Source of the DNA: Paenibacillus sp. FSL K6-1096
GTDB taxonomy: Bacteria; Bacillota; Bacilli; Paenibacillales; Paenibacillaceae
Reading direction: 5' to 3'
DNA length: 64,000 nucleotides
Assembly (NCBI RefSeq): GCF_037977055.1
Contig: NZ_CP150274.1
Location: 3,286,001-3,350,000, forward strand
Positions 51,455-61,215 of the stretch are shown here, piece after piece (within the stretch, counting starts at the first letter, position 1; every line of letters starts with the position of its first letter). The notes beneath the pieces are model-generated. The model searched no databases. It had not been told where the DNA came from and was given only the letters and a program-made list of their open reading frames with translations. Both the position numbers and the translations under genes were made by a program.

Positions 51455-51748
51455 TTAGTCGATGTATCCGGCCAGACCCTTGTCCATCAGATAATCCATC
51501 TCAGCATCCAGAATGGTCTCCACGGTCAGTTCGTCCAGCTTCACATCGCGCTGTGCGGTAACATAATCGACCAGATCATCATGATCGATATCCACCTCGC
51601 CCTTGGCATTAGCCTTGGCCTTATTGATGAAGGCCTGCTCATGCTTCAGCACCAGCCGGATGGCGGCCGGAGCCACCTTCGTCTCTGCGGACAGCACCTC
51701 GACCAGCTCCCGCTCATTCACTTCATTGCTCTTGCTCATCTTCGTCAT
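51455..51748 (-). CDS. Small acidic protein of unknown function
   Basis: A 97-residue, largely helical acidic protein (LVEVLSAETKVAPAAIRLVLKHEQAFINKAKANAKGEVDIDHDDLVDYVTAQ). I do not recognise a family. The first half could be a small helical binding domain. AAGGAG lies four bases ahead of ATG 51748; a second Met is at 51739. It stands alone between the csp promoter region and the MBL operon, on the same strand as both. Confidence 0.65.
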   Translation of the reverse strand: MTKMSKSNEVNERELVEVLSAETKVAPAAIRLVLKHEQAFINKAKANAKGEVDIDHDDLVDYVTAQRDVKLDELTVETILDAEMDYLMDKGLAGYID

Positions 51749-51808
51749 TCAACTCCTTGGCATTGATGCACCCTGATTGTATCACAAGTCCTGCAGAGGC
51801 GTGCATTC

Positions 51809-52915
51809 TCATTCTCTCCACCAGGGAGCAGACGGAACCGTCTCATCCTCCGCAGCTACCGTCTCCCCGATTCTCGGCATAGCCAGCCTTACCCCTCTTG
51901 CCGCCGCTGCTGCGAAGACCCGCTCCGCAGGATCGTTCCAGTCGTGCATGGCCAGGGTGAAGGCTCCCCAATGAATGGGGATCAGCAGCCCGCCCTGCAC
52001 ATCGATATGCGCCTGGACCGTCTGCTCCGGCAGCATATGAATATCGGCCCAGCGCGGATCATATTGGCCGCATTCCATCAGGGTCAGGGCGAAGGGGCCA
52101 TACTTGCGTCCAATCTCGGCAAAATGCGGCCCGTAGCCGCTGTCCCCGCTGAAGAAGACCCTGTTCTTCCCGCCCTGGATAATCCAGGAGCACCACAGTG
52201 TGGTGTTACGGTCCAGCAGGCTCCGGCCGGAGAAGTGCCGCGCCGGGGTACAGGTAAAGGTGATCCCGGCATAGGTCAATTCGTCGCCCCAGTCCTGCTC
52301 GCGGATCTTCTCCCCGCTCACTCCCCAGCGGCGCAGGTGGGCGCCGGCGCCCAGCGGGACGATGAACAAGCCCACCCGGTCCTTGAGCTTGCGGATCGTT
52401 CCGTAATCCAAATGATCATAGTGGTCGTGAGAGAGCAGCACGGCATCGATCTGCGGCAGCTCGGAGACATCCAGCGGAAGCTGCTTGCTGTAGCGGCCGC
52501 CGCCGGCGAACGGAAACGGCGACGGGGCGCGGCCGAGCATCGGGTCCAGAAACAGCACAGCGCCATCAATCTCCAGCAGCACCGCAGAATGTCCAAACCA
52601 GGTGGCCCGGGTCTCCCGGCCCTGCCCGATCGATTCAGGCCGCAGCGGGAGCGGCTGCAGGGGAACAGCAGGCCTCGACAGCGGATTACCCCGCACAAAA
52701 TCCTTCAGGATAGAGAGGCTTCCGGCAACACCTCCGCTGCTTAATGAGGTCGCCTGCGGATAAACAAATTTGCCCTCGCGGTAATTCAGCGAACGGCTGT
52801 ACCGCTCCCGCTCCCGTCTACCGGCTCTGCGCCCGAAAGCCGGGTAGAGCGTCATGACGAGATAGGCGGCCGCAACCAGTGCTGCAAGTACAAACGCAAT
52901 GATGATTAAGATCAT
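51809..52915 (-). CDS. MBL-fold metallo-hydrolase, NAPE-PLD-like
   Basis: A 368-residue protein with one N-terminal helix (about 1-25) followed by a metallo-beta-lactamase domain. Metal ligands appear in LLSHDHYDHLDY, with TWFGHSAVLLEIDG before it, PARHFSGR and FSGDSGYGPHFAEIG after it, and IPIHWGAF near the end. This pattern matches the UlaG/NAPE-PLD-like group of membrane-associated hydrolases, which may act on phospholipid-type substrates. It lies 13 bases after the DUF3999 gene, as third gene of the run 56796-51809. Confidence 0.85.
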   Translation of the reverse strand: MILIIIAFVLAALVAAAYLVMTLYPAFGRRAGRRERERYSRSLNYREGKFVYPQATSLSSGGVAGSLSILKDFVRGNPLSRPAVPLQPLPLRPESIGQGRETRATWFGHSAVLLEIDGAVLFLDPMLGRAPSPFPFAGGGRYSKQLPLDVSELPQIDAVLLSHDHYDHLDYGTIRKLKDRVGLFIVPLGAGAHLRRWGVSGEKIREQDWGDELTYAGITFTCTPARHFSGRSLLDRNTTLWCSWIIQGGKNRVFFSGDSGYGPHFAEIGRKYGPFALTLMECGQYDPRWADIHMLPEQTVQAHIDVQGGLLIPIHWGAFTLAMHDWNDPAERVFAAAAARGVRLAMPRIGETVAAEDETVPSAPWWRE

Positions 52916-52928
52916 ATAATCCTTCTTT

Positions 52929-54254
52929 CTACTTCGTCCGGCCCAGCCGGCGGGCTACAATGAGGATCAGCAGGAGCGAGACGGCAAGCATCATGAGGTT
53001 GAACAGCCATGGCTCCTGGAACCAGCGGCCGCCGTCCCCAGGGCCTTCCGCAGCCTCGGCAGGAATAGCCGTCTCTGCGCCAAGCGCAGCCGCCGCCGGC
53101 TGCTCACCGTCGATCCGGTCTTTGAAGTTAATGATGTCATACTGCGGGGCAGCAGCCTGGCCGTTACCATAGACCAATGTATAAGGTGCCTTATCCCCCT
53201 GCGCCTCTCCTGCGAATACCAGCCGGTCCACCAGGTACTCCATACTGAGGCCGGTAACCGGAATCGGCGCATCATCCAGATTGTAGATAACAATCCGCAG
53301 CTTCGCTGCGGAGGACGGCATGAGCGGCTGAATCTCCGTCCGGGCAATCCGGGTATTCTTGAAATCGAGCCGGTACAGCTCCCCGCTTCCAGCTAACGGA
53401 AGCTTAACTCCGTCCGCGTCATACAGCTCAACCCGCCGCAGGAAGGTCCCGCTGCTGCTGAGATTCACCTTGGCAATTTTAAGCCGGTCTGCATTGTTAA
53501 TGACGATCTCGGTGCGGTTCCCGCTCTGGGTTGTCTCTGCGTCTGCTGTCTTTTGCCGGATGAACGGCGTCATCCGCTCCTCCCTGCCGCTGTCCAGCAG
53601 CGTAAGGCCGGGGAACTTCAGCCCCTCCGCGTTATTCTTCACCACCAGCCGGTAATAACTGAACTTGTAGCTGCGCTCTAGCACGATGCTGTCGGCCTGC
53701 TGCCCGCCGGTGGTGTACAGCTCCCCATAGGCCAACCGCTCCCAGGCTGTGCCGTCATAACCGCCCCATACCTCCACATGCTTCAGGAACGGTTCGGCCG
53801 GAAGCTCGAACACAAGCTTATTGCCCTGGATATCCACATGCTCTGCCAACGGCTGTATCTGATAATCCAGCAGAGTGTCCGGCCCTTTCACCGCCTCGTG
53901 GATCAGCTCCGATGAATAGGCCTTGTTACGCTCCTCCACCGACTCCACTCCGCGCTCCAGATAATAAGGGACGGCAGCCCCGGTACCGTCCTTCACCCGC
54001 AGATCGCGCAAATCCTCCGCCGCGGAACGGTAGACCGCTTCATCCAGATACAGCTCGTAATAATCAGCGGGCTGCGGAACTGTAATGGCACGCGAGAACC
54101 TCCACGAGCCGCTGTCTGTCTTCTCCGCTGATCCGGATGCCGCTGTCCTATCCGGCACCGGACCACCCGTTAGCCCGAGCAGCGACCCGCCGATCATCAC
54201 CGCAAGCAACGCAGCCGCTCTAGCTCTCTTCCCGGTCTGTTTCTGCCTGCGCAT
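52929..54254 (-). CDS. DUF3999-family exported protein
   Basis: A 441-residue protein: signal peptide (about 12-40), a large beta-rich extracellular region (WRFSRAITVPQPADYYELYLDEAVYRSAAEDLRDLRVKDGTGAAVPYYLERG) and one C-terminal helix (LFNLMMLAVSLLLILIVARRLG). This matches the DUF3999 family, whose members commonly lie beside DUF2339 genes. It overlaps the DUF2339 gene by 35 bases. The pair probably forms an envelope complex of unknown function. Confidence 0.8.
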   Translation of the reverse strand: MRRQKQTGKRARAAALLAVMIGGSLLGLTGGPVPDRTAASGSAEKTDSGSWRFSRAITVPQPADYYELYLDEAVYRSAAEDLRDLRVKDGTGAAVPYYLERGVESVEERNKAYSSELIHEAVKGPDTLLDYQIQPLAEHVDIQGNKLVFELPAEPFLKHVEVWGGYDGTAWERLAYGELYTTGGQQADSIVLERSYKFSYYRLVVKNNAEGLKFPGLTLLDSGREERMTPFIRQKTADAETTQSGNRTEIVINNADRLKIAKVNLSSSGTFLRRVELYDADGVKLPLAGSGELYRLDFKNTRIARTEIQPLMPSSAAKLRIVIYNLDDAPIPVTGLSMEYLVDRLVFAGEAQGDKAPYTLVYGNGQAAAPQYDIINFKDRIDGEQPAAAALGAETAIPAEAAEGPGDGGRWFQEPWLFNLMMLAVSLLLILIVARRLGRTK

Positions 54255-56796
54255 AGGCTTCCTCCATTCTGGCCGATATCCGCTGATAGAGGTAAGAGAT
54301 CCCCAGCAGACAGAGCCCGAAGCTGAAATAAGCGATGATCTTGCTGCCGGTGTTCAGCAGGGTCAGATCATAGAGCAACAGCTTGCCGGTAGCCAGCAGG
54401 GACAGCCCCAGCCCGAAACGGCGGATATACAGGTACCGCTTCCAGAAGCCGTATATAATGAACAGCACGGCCAACAGCAGATAGACCAGACTGAAGGCCA
54501 GACCGCCGTCACGGACCTGCAGCTGCACGCTGAGGAACGCCGTAATCATCACCAGCAGGTAGATGCCCATGGCTACCGGATACAGCTCCATGTCCTTATA
54601 TTCGCGCAGCAGCCGGTTCCGCAGCAGCCGTCCGGCGCTGATCCACACGAAGACATTGAAGAGAATCAGGACAGCCAGCGCCAGAATATCCGCAAATGAG
54701 CTTCCGGCCACGCCCTCCGGCAGGCTCGGCATCCGGAGCGTGACGCCGATGCAGATGGCATAAGTGATTCCGTATAGCAGCATGACCATGATGCCAACCA
54801 CGGCATCGTACAGCACCCTGATCTTCGGCAGCGCATAGGCAAGCCCCGAAGCGAGCAGTGCCGCCACCAGCAGCTTGTAGAAGCCATTGTGCGCCATATT
54901 CTCCGGCACCGCCAGGTCGTACAGGCGAAGCGCTTCATACACAGCATAGGCATAGAAGTTAACGATCGCGGCATATTTGAACCAGACGGCGGCCTGAACC
55001 TCTGCCGGCGTACTGAGCAGCAGAATCTCCTTGTCACCATGACGGATAGCATACAGCAAGGCCACGGTAACCATCCCTGCCGTGATGAAGGTATACTTCA
55101 GATCGAAGTAGGAAGGAATGTAGTAGATTGCCCCATTATACACGGAGAGCTGCAGCAGCACATCGAAGCCGAAGAAGGCCAGCAGACAGAGCGACAGCAC
55201 ACCCCAGCCTGCGCGTTCCACACCCTTGAAGCGGTTCAGATGGCCGTAGACGGTTAGAGCTACACCTTCCACCAGCCAGCCGATCGACCACCAGTCTGCT
55301 CCCAGCTGGAACGGAACCATCAGGATGGCGAAGGTCAGCGAGGTGATATAGAAAAGCAGACGGCTCTCCCGTTCGCCGGGCATCCGCTTCTCCAGCAGCA
55401 TTCCCAGTCCCAGATACATCAGGCAGAAGGCCAGCGCGAGCGCCCCCTTGTACGCATCCAGACCAGCATCCAGGAGGAGCAGATACAGCGTGACACAGCT
55501 GACGAGCGTATTGCAAGCCAACAGGCCGAAATCCAGCCAGTTCAGCTTCAGCTTGAACCTGAGCGGGTACCAGAGGGTAATGCCCAGATACATGGCGAAG
55601 GTCAGCACCGCACAGAGCATGGCTGCCGCGTGGCTGTCTGACAGGTAGATCAGCACTGAAATGGACGGCGTATTGAACACGAAGCTGATGTAATGGACAA
55701 CCACCCAGCGCTTGCGCAGGGAGACCAGCAGAATCAGCAGATTCAGCAGGAACAGATAGCCCATCGCCACATATACGGCACTGCCCTCCAGCCCGAACGC
55801 CCCTATGTATGAGAACAGCGGCAGATAGCCTCCGATCAGGCCCATGGAACATATCGTGCGTGACTCATAGCGCAGCGACAGCAGAACAGCAGCCAGGGTC
55901 ACCAGAACCGACAGCCCGAGCGCAGGCCATAACCCGATAATCTCCAGCAGAAAATAACTGTAAAAGATCGAGCCGTACAGCACCGATATCCCGCCCCCGA
56001 TTAACCCGAGCGCAAAGGGCCCTCTGCCCTTGCGGAACAGCCACTCCCCGCCGCCGAGCATGACAGCCCCCAGCAGGAAAAAGGCACTGCCCTTCATATA
56101 ATCATTGAACCAGGTGGAATAAGTGTACCTGAACCCGGCTCCGACCGCCAGAATCAGCAGCAGAATGCCCAGGCGGTTAATCCAGTTCAGGCCGATCTTC
56201 ATTTCGATCCGGTTCTGCCTGCGGCGGCGCAGCAGCGTCTCCTCGCTGACCCCCTCGGCCTCGAAGCGGTCCAGCCCGCTGCCCACCTGCTGCTTAAGCG
56301 TACGCTCCGCCTCCCGCTGCCACTGCCGGCGCAAGAGGATGCTCTCATTCAGCTTACTCTGCACCTCATCCAGGATGTAGGTAATCTGTGTCTTGTCCTG
56401 GCCCAGCTCACGGGCGCCGATGCGGTACATCTCTTCAATCCGCCGTTTGGCCTCCTGCTCATAGGCCGTCAGCCGGTCCAGATAGGCGTTATCCTGTGAG
56501 CCGAAGTACGTCTGCAGCTTCTGCCGCGATACCCGCAGAATGCCCAGCTTCTCATCCAGGATCTGCTCCGCCAGCGCGGTCCGCAGCTCCGCATTGTCGC
56601 GCTCAAGCTGCGCAGCCTTCTGCTTCAGCTCGGCCAGCCCCTGCCGGGCGGTCTCATTCTCCTTCCTTAATGACTCATTCTCGCGGACCAGATCACTGCC
56701 CTCATACTCTTCAATCAATGCCCGGTATTCCTTAAGCAGCATATCCTGCTGCTGCTGGACCGCCTTCATCCGCTCTCTGAAATCCTCCATAGCCAT
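54220..56796 (-). CDS. DUF2339-family polytopic membrane protein
   Basis: An 858-residue protein. Residues about 1-170 are a cytoplasmic coiled coil (repeated Glu/Lys/Gln/Leu heptads). From about 205 there are more than twenty predicted helices with short loops, as in DUF2339 proteins (NRLGILLLILAVGAGFRYTYSTWFNDY near the first helix). Function unknown; the family has been considered an envelope or glycan-related membrane protein, but I know of no firm assignment. First gene of the DUF2339-DUF3999-MBL run. Confidence 0.82.
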   Translation of the reverse strand: MAMEDFRERMKAVQQQQDMLLKEYRALIEEYEGSDLVRENESLRKENETARQGLAELKQKAAQLERDNAELRTALAEQILDEKLGILRVSRQKLQTYFGSQDNAYLDRLTAYEQEAKRRIEEMYRIGARELGQDKTQITYILDEVQSKLNESILLRRQWQREAERTLKQQVGSGLDRFEAEGVSEETLLRRRRQNRIEMKIGLNWINRLGILLLILAVGAGFRYTYSTWFNDYMKGSAFFLLGAVMLGGGEWLFRKGRGPFALGLIGGGISVLYGSIFYSYFLLEIIGLWPALGLSVLVTLAAVLLSLRYESRTICSMGLIGGYLPLFSYIGAFGLEGSAVYVAMGYLFLLNLLILLVSLRKRWVVVHYISFVFNTPSISVLIYLSDSHAAAMLCAVLTFAMYLGITLWYPLRFKLKLNWLDFGLLACNTLVSCVTLYLLLLDAGLDAYKGALALAFCLMYLGLGMLLEKRMPGERESRLLFYITSLTFAILMVPFQLGADWWSIGWLVEGVALTVYGHLNRFKGVERAGWGVLSLCLLAFFGFDVLLQLSVYNGAIYYIPSYFDLKYTFITAGMVTVALLYAIRHGDKEILLLSTPAEVQAAVWFKYAAIVNFYAYAVYEALRLYDLAVPENMAHNGFYKLLVAALLASGLAYALPKIRVLYDAVVGIMVMLLYGITYAICIGVTLRMPSLPEGVAGSSFADILALAVLILFNVFVWISAGRLLRNRLLREYKDMELYPVAMGIYLLVMITAFLSVQLQVRDGGLAFSLVYLLLAVLFIIYGFWKRYLYIRRFGLGLSLLATGKLLLYDLTLLNTGSKIIAYFSFGLCLLGISYLYQRISARMEEAYAQAETDREES

Positions 56797-56998
56797 CCCC
56801 CAGTGCCTGCGATCAGCGAATTTTGCTTACCATTGTATCTTATGTCTATATCCTTAATTAACCATTACATCCCCTGTAAAAATCACACTTCCTCCGCCGC
56901 GCATGATCCGTTCCGGGAACCCGGCAGCACTTTTGAATTCTGCAGCGTCATAGGTTTATTATTAGCATATAGATTCGGAATACGGGGAGACATGGACC

Positions 56999-58213
56999 AT
57001 GGAACTAAACATCCGGAATTTGCAGAAGCGTTATATCCTCATTATTGTATTGCTGTTACTCTGTCTGCCTGTTCCCCTTATGCTTAAGCTAACGAAGCCG
57101 AAGCTTGAGATCATCGGTATTGACGGTGAACGGATTACTACCGATGCCTATACAGTTACACCAGAGCATCAGCTCCTGCTGTCCCGGAGTATTGCCGAGC
57201 AGGCACTTCATGCCCGGATCGCCATGACGCTGCCCGCTCCGCTCCCCAAAGGAATTTACTACAGGGACCAGGTTGCGGTCCTGATGTATCACCATCTTGC
57301 CGAACAGGCCCTACCGCTGTATCCCGGCGTCTTGACCGCTGCGCAATTCGATGAACAGATGCAGTTGCTGAAGCAGGACGGTTTCCATGTCATTACGATG
57401 AAGCAGTACCGGCAATTCATGCTGGAGAATGCTCCGGTTCCCGACAATGCGGTGCTGCTGACATTCGATGACGGGTATGAGAGCTTCTACAAGCTGGCTT
57501 ACCCCATTTTGCAAAAATATGGCTACACCGCAGTCAACTTCGTAATTGTCTCCGACGTGGACCACCCCGGCCCGCATCAGGTGCCTAAGCTGACCTGGGC
57601 GCAGATGCGGGAGATGAAGCGCGCCGGAATGGACTTTTATAATCATACTTACAATCTTCATTATTATGGCGTTGTTGATGCAGAGGGCGATAAGCGTCCG
57701 GCAGCAAGCTCGCTGCTGTACATCCCGGATGAGAACCGCCATGAGCTGAATGAGGAATATTACCGGAGAGTGACCGGGGACCTGGCTCTGGCCGAACGCA
57801 GGCTTAAGGAGGAGCTGGGCAATACGGATTCAGCCATCGCCTTCCCCTACGGCTCCTATAATGACAGGCTGCTGGAAGCGTGCGACTCCCTCGGAATCCG
57901 GCTGAAATTCAATATCGGGCTGGGCTTAAGCTCAAGAATGACGCTGAATGCGCCGCGCATTAACGAGGGCAGCCGGACGCTCTCTCCGGTACTGGCCATC
58001 AATGAGCTGAAGCAGATGAAGGCGCAGCCCGAGCTGACCGTCAATTCTGTCAAGGTCCCTCTGGCCGGAACGAAGCCGCAGCTGGGCAAGGACCGGCTCA
58101 TGGTCCCTCTGGCGGAGCTGTGCAAAGCGCTGGGAGTTAAGCTGTATTACGACAACAGCAGCAACGCTCTCAAGCTGCTCCCCGGCCGCCCCGGCGCAGC
58201 GGTCAGATCTTAA
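56999..58213 (+). CDS. Polysaccharide deacetylase family protein
   Basis: A 404-residue exported protein with an N-terminal anchor helix (about 11-30) and a NodB-type deacetylase domain: LMYHHLAE, LLTFDDGYES (metal-binding Asp pair), HTYNLHYYG (histidines) and AIAFPYGSYNDRLLEACDSLGI. This PgaB/IcaB-like type removes acetyl groups from surface glycans. The C-terminal 55 residues (VNSVKVPLAGTKPQLGKDRLMVPLAELCKALGVKLYYDN) resemble a truncated copper-amine-oxidase-like N domain, common in Paenibacillus exported proteins. The 3' end overlaps the opposing diguanylate cyclase gene by 11 bases. Confidence 0.88.
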   Translation: MELNIRNLQKRYILIIVLLLLCLPVPLMLKLTKPKLEIIGIDGERITTDAYTVTPEHQLLLSRSIAEQALHARIAMTLPAPLPKGIYYRDQVAVLMYHHLAEQALPLYPGVLTAAQFDEQMQLLKQDGFHVITMKQYRQFMLENAPVPDNAVLLTFDDGYESFYKLAYPILQKYGYTAVNFVIVSDVDHPGPHQVPKLTWAQMREMKRAGMDFYNHTYNLHYYGVVDAEGDKRPAASSLLYIPDENRHELNEEYYRRVTGDLALAERRLKEELGNTDSAIAFPYGSYNDRLLEACDSLGIRLKFNIGLGLSSRMTLNAPRINEGSRTLSPVLAINELKQMKAQPELTVNSVKVPLAGTKPQLGKDRLMVPLAELCKALGVKLYYDNSSNALKLLPGRPGAAVRS

Positions 58214-59777
58214 CCGTCTCGCGGGCCACGGGCTGGCGGCCCAGGGTGACCCGGTTCTTCCCGGCAGCCTTGGACTGGTACAGGGCCTCGTCCGCCTCGC
58301 GGTACAAATCCTCGAAGGTGACGTCCTTCCGGTCTGTGAAAGCAATGCCGATGCTGACCGTAAGCCGGATGGCATAGCCCCCGTCCAGCTTGACGGTATG
58401 CCCGCTCATGGCGGTGCGGAAGCTCTCAGCCTCCTTCAGGGCCGCAGCCTCGCTATCGGCAAAGAAGCAGACCGCGAATTCTTCGCCGCCGACCCGGCCG
58501 GCAATCCCTTTATTATGATAAATCTGCATAATCCGCCCGGACAGGTCCATGAGTGCCTGATCCCCGGCCATATGCCCGTATGTATCGTTAATGCATTTGA
58601 AATCATCGATATCGAACAGCAGCAGGGCCATGCCTGCTCCAAGCTGGAGGGAATAATTCTGCACCAGCCGCATGAAGTGCCTGCGGTTATACAGCCCGGT
58701 CAGATCATCCACCGTTGCCTGGTACAGCAGCTCCTGCTCGTATCTTTTCTTCTCGCTAAGGTCCGTGAGTACAATCAGCATCCCCGCACTCTTCGTCCTC
58801 TCCCGTTCCATCGCGATGAGGGCCACACCGTAGCATAAGCCGTCCCTCCCGGGAGGCTCGATTTCGAACTGCCCTTCCCTCCGGTCCATGTAATGCTCCG
58901 AGAGCTGCCCGTACCGGCGGAGCAGCGGCCGGATGCTTGCGCCCATCCAGGCTTCCGGCTGCTCCTCCGCCAGCTCGCCGAGCATCTCTCCCGCCGCCCG
59001 ATTAACATCAATAATGTCGTCATAGTGGTCGGTCAGCACAATGCCGTCCTTCATATTCTCGAAGATTTTATTCTTGGCCAGCGGATATAGGGAGAGTCTG
59101 GGATCACGGAACAAGGTGAGGTAGGCGGCGATGATGGGAGGCAGATAAGTGAATGCGGTGAAGCCTGTAAGGGTAATCCGCAGCAGCGGCAGCAGGAAGA
59201 CGGAAACGACCGGCACCAGCAGGCTGAGCAGCAGCAGCAGATGATGGCGGAAGTGATATTTGGGCGCGTTGAGAAGGGAGATGGCCAGCAGATAGACGGC
59301 ATACAGCCCGAACAGCTGGTCATAGGCAATGAAGATCATACTTAAGACCGTAGGCTCCACGGCAATTCCGGTGATTCCCGCTACGGTAGCCAGTCCAACC
59401 CCGCTGCGCATCAGATGGTGATAGGAGTCCGTGCAGATCAGCAGCACATCGGCCACAACCGGCAGACAGAACAGAAGCAGCCTCCCCGGCAGACCTTCAG
59501 AGGAGCGCGAGACATACTCTTTGATTACAGCATAAGTGAAGATGGTGCTCAGAAAAAGCGGCCCCTGCTGCGCATTCTTCCACCAGAGCTTGGCCTCGAA
59601 GGAGCGGGACAGAATCTCTCCTGCCGTGGCGGCAAACACCAGACTGACCAGCAGCATCAAGATCCATAAATAGCTTCTTCCCGGAGTGTGGCGGTGCTTG
59701 TAAGAGCCAATGCCCATATAGAGACTTAGAACACTGCCCATTACGAGATAGAACGGATAACCCTGCATCCACGGCAT
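58203..59777 (-). CDS. Diguanylate cyclase with 7TM-type and PAS domains
   Basis: A 524-residue membrane protein. About eight helices form a histidine-kinase-type 7TM sensor (to about 225), then a PAS domain (GIVLTDHYDDIIDVNRAAGEMLG) and a GGDEF domain. The signature is GGEEF in RVGGEEFAVCFF, and the substrate segment DDFKCINDTYGHMAGDQAL is intact, so active cyclic-di-GMP synthesis is expected. An inhibitory-site RxxD is not seen directly upstream (MQIYHNKGIAGRVGGEEF). Monocistronic and convergent with the deacetylase gene. Confidence 0.9.
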   Translation of the reverse strand: MPWMQGYPFYLVMGSVLSLYMGIGSYKHRHTPGRSYLWILMLLVSLVFAATAGEILSRSFEAKLWWKNAQQGPLFLSTIFTYAVIKEYVSRSSEGLPGRLLLFCLPVVADVLLICTDSYHHLMRSGVGLATVAGITGIAVEPTVLSMIFIAYDQLFGLYAVYLLAISLLNAPKYHFRHHLLLLLSLLVPVVSVFLLPLLRITLTGFTAFTYLPPIIAAYLTLFRDPRLSLYPLAKNKIFENMKDGIVLTDHYDDIIDVNRAAGEMLGELAEEQPEAWMGASIRPLLRRYGQLSEHYMDRREGQFEIEPPGRDGLCYGVALIAMERERTKSAGMLIVLTDLSEKKRYEQELLYQATVDDLTGLYNRRHFMRLVQNYSLQLGAGMALLLFDIDDFKCINDTYGHMAGDQALMDLSGRIMQIYHNKGIAGRVGGEEFAVCFFADSEAAALKEAESFRTAMSGHTVKLDGGYAIRLTVSIGIAFTDRKDVTFEDLYREADEALYQSKAAGKNRVTLGRQPVARETVKI

Positions 59778-59869
59778 GTCAAATTTCCCCTATTTTCAGA
59801 TCACTTGGCCTTATTATATCCTACTCTTTCGCACAAATGAATGACTCTGCCAAAAAATACAAAACGCAA

Positions 59870-59912
59870 AGAGGATATTCCAACGCCATGGGTATGGCCG
59901 GGAATATCCTCT
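59870..59912 (-). terminator. Terminator of the L31 gene
   Basis: A perfect 12-base stem, AGAGGATATTCC (59870-59881) and GGAATATCCTCT (59901-59912). Read on the minus strand it continues into TTTGCGTTTTG. Confidence 0.75.
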
Positions 59913-59927
59913 ATAGCAGGAGCACCA

Positions 59928-60176
59928 TTATTTCTTCTGGGCAAGACGTTGTTTGAACTTGTCAACACGGCCGCCAGTTTCGGTATCTCTTTGTTTGCCT
60001 GTGTAGAACGGGTGGGATGCAGAGCTGGAGTCTACACGGATCACCGGGTAAGTGTTGCCGTCTTCCCATTCCATTGTTTCACCGGATGACTTGGTGGAGG
60101 AGCTAAGGAACTTGTAGCCCACGCTGGCATCGAAGAAAATAACCTGTTGGAACTTAGGGTGAATGCCTTGTTTCAT
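59928..60176 (-). CDS. rpmE2: 50S ribosomal protein L31 type B
   Basis: An 82-residue ribosomal protein. [28 protein letters not shown] and [25 protein letters not shown] identify L31. It has no cysteine, so it is the zinc-independent type B form. In Bacillus this form replaces the zinc-binding one under zinc shortage and is repressed by Zur; I found no clear Zur box (TCGTAAT-type palindrome) upstream. Start follows AAAGGAGG at the usual distance. Confidence 0.95.
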   Translation of the reverse strand: MKQGIHPKFQQVIFFDASVGYKFLSSSTKSSGETMEWEDGNTYPVIRVDSSSASHPFYTGKQRDTETGGRVDKFKQRLAQKK

Positions 60177-60360
60177 TTGGAATAACCTCCTTTCGGTGCG
60201 GATACAGCTTGAAAGCAGTTATTGAAGCCATCTCTTAGTCTATTGGGTCATTCCGCTTAGACGGAGGGAGATACGTAAATCTTCCGATTTTTACACGCCA
60301 TACTATCATACGTGAAACCCTGCTTGGAGTCAAGGCCTAAATCCCCGTAACGGCACTGTT

Positions 60361-61215
60361 TTACACATCGTATTCCAGCTGTTTTTTGGCCTGGACGATG
60401 AAGTCGAGCGGGTTCTCGATTTTCTCCGCCTCATATTCCACCGCGCCGATCTTCAGGCCCAGATTGACCTTGTATTTGCCGGAGAATTCCGTGTCATTCA
60501 GATGCTGCAGCCGCTGCTTGATCCGCTCAATGACAATTTTGGCGCCCTCGCGGTCTGTGAACAGCAGCAGCCCCCACGTGGCATCCTCCTTGTCCAGCAG
60601 ATACAGCGCATCATTGGTACGGATACTGGACTGGCTGAGCTGGGACACATCGTAGATCGCCTCCGAGAGCTGCTCCTCCGGGATCAGGCGGCGGATCTCG
60701 CTCCAGTACTTCACCTTCACGACCAGCAGGGTCAGCGGAATATGGTAACGGGTCGAGATTCCGGTGAACAGGCTGGCATCCTTCTGAAAAGAAATGCTGT
60801 TGCGCAGATCCGTATTCTCATCCACAGCCGCCAGGTTGGCCGTCCGCTTCAGCAGCCGTTCATTCTCCTCCTGCAGCTCGCGGGTATGGGAGGTGAAGAC
60901 CCAGAGCACTACTGTAAGCAGCGGGGTCATAATCAGCCAGAAGTACGTATCGACCCCGATGGACGCGCCTTGGGATACCGTCTGGTAGACGACGAAGAAG
61001 CCGTAGCCGAAGATGAACGCCAGATTTAGTGTAAGTCCGGCGGTGACCGTGGTGAAATACGTGACCAGGGCCAGGATGAACGATACATTAAGAATAATAA
61101 TATTCTGAACGTAGCGGTCCGGAGAGCCCGCGATGTAGACGATGCAGGCGAAGATCAGGACCAGAAACGCCAGGAAGCCGAGATCCGAGGCCAGACTGCT
61201 GCGGTTACGTCTCAC
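60361..61215 (-). CDS. ydaK: Degenerate-GGDEF membrane receptor, YdaK-like
   Basis: A 284-residue protein with four helices (about 10-108), a short coiled coil and a GGDEF-fold domain that has lost the catalytic signature: the position of GGDEF reads LDKED (207-211). The upstream inhibitory-site motif RxxD is kept as RTND (199-202), so it can probably still bind cyclic-di-GMP. This is the build of Bacillus subtilis YdaK, a cyclic-di-GMP receptor in an exopolysaccharide operon. It overlaps the BcsB-like gene by four bases. Role inferred: ligand-dependent activator of the glycosyltransferase. Confidence 0.82.
   Translation of the reverse strand: MRRNRSSLASDLGFLAFLVLIFACIVYIAGSPDRYVQNIIILNVSFILALVTYFTTVTAGLTLNLAFIFGYGFFVVYQTVSQGASIGVDTYFWLIMTPLLTVVLWVFTSHTRELQEENERLLKRTANLAAVDENTDLRNSISFQKDASLFTGISTRYHIPLTLLVVKVKYWSEIRRLIPEEQLSEAIYDVSQLSQSSIRTNDALYLLDKEDATWGLLLFTDREGAKIVIERIKQRLQHLNDTEFSGKYKVNLGLKIGAVEYEAEKIENPLDFIVQAKKQLEYDV

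Noticed and set aside
60177-60345. Zur box ahead of the L31 type B gene
   Set aside because: No TCGTAAT-N-ATTACGA-like palindrome could be found; CGTAAATCTT with TTTTTACACG is too imperfect.
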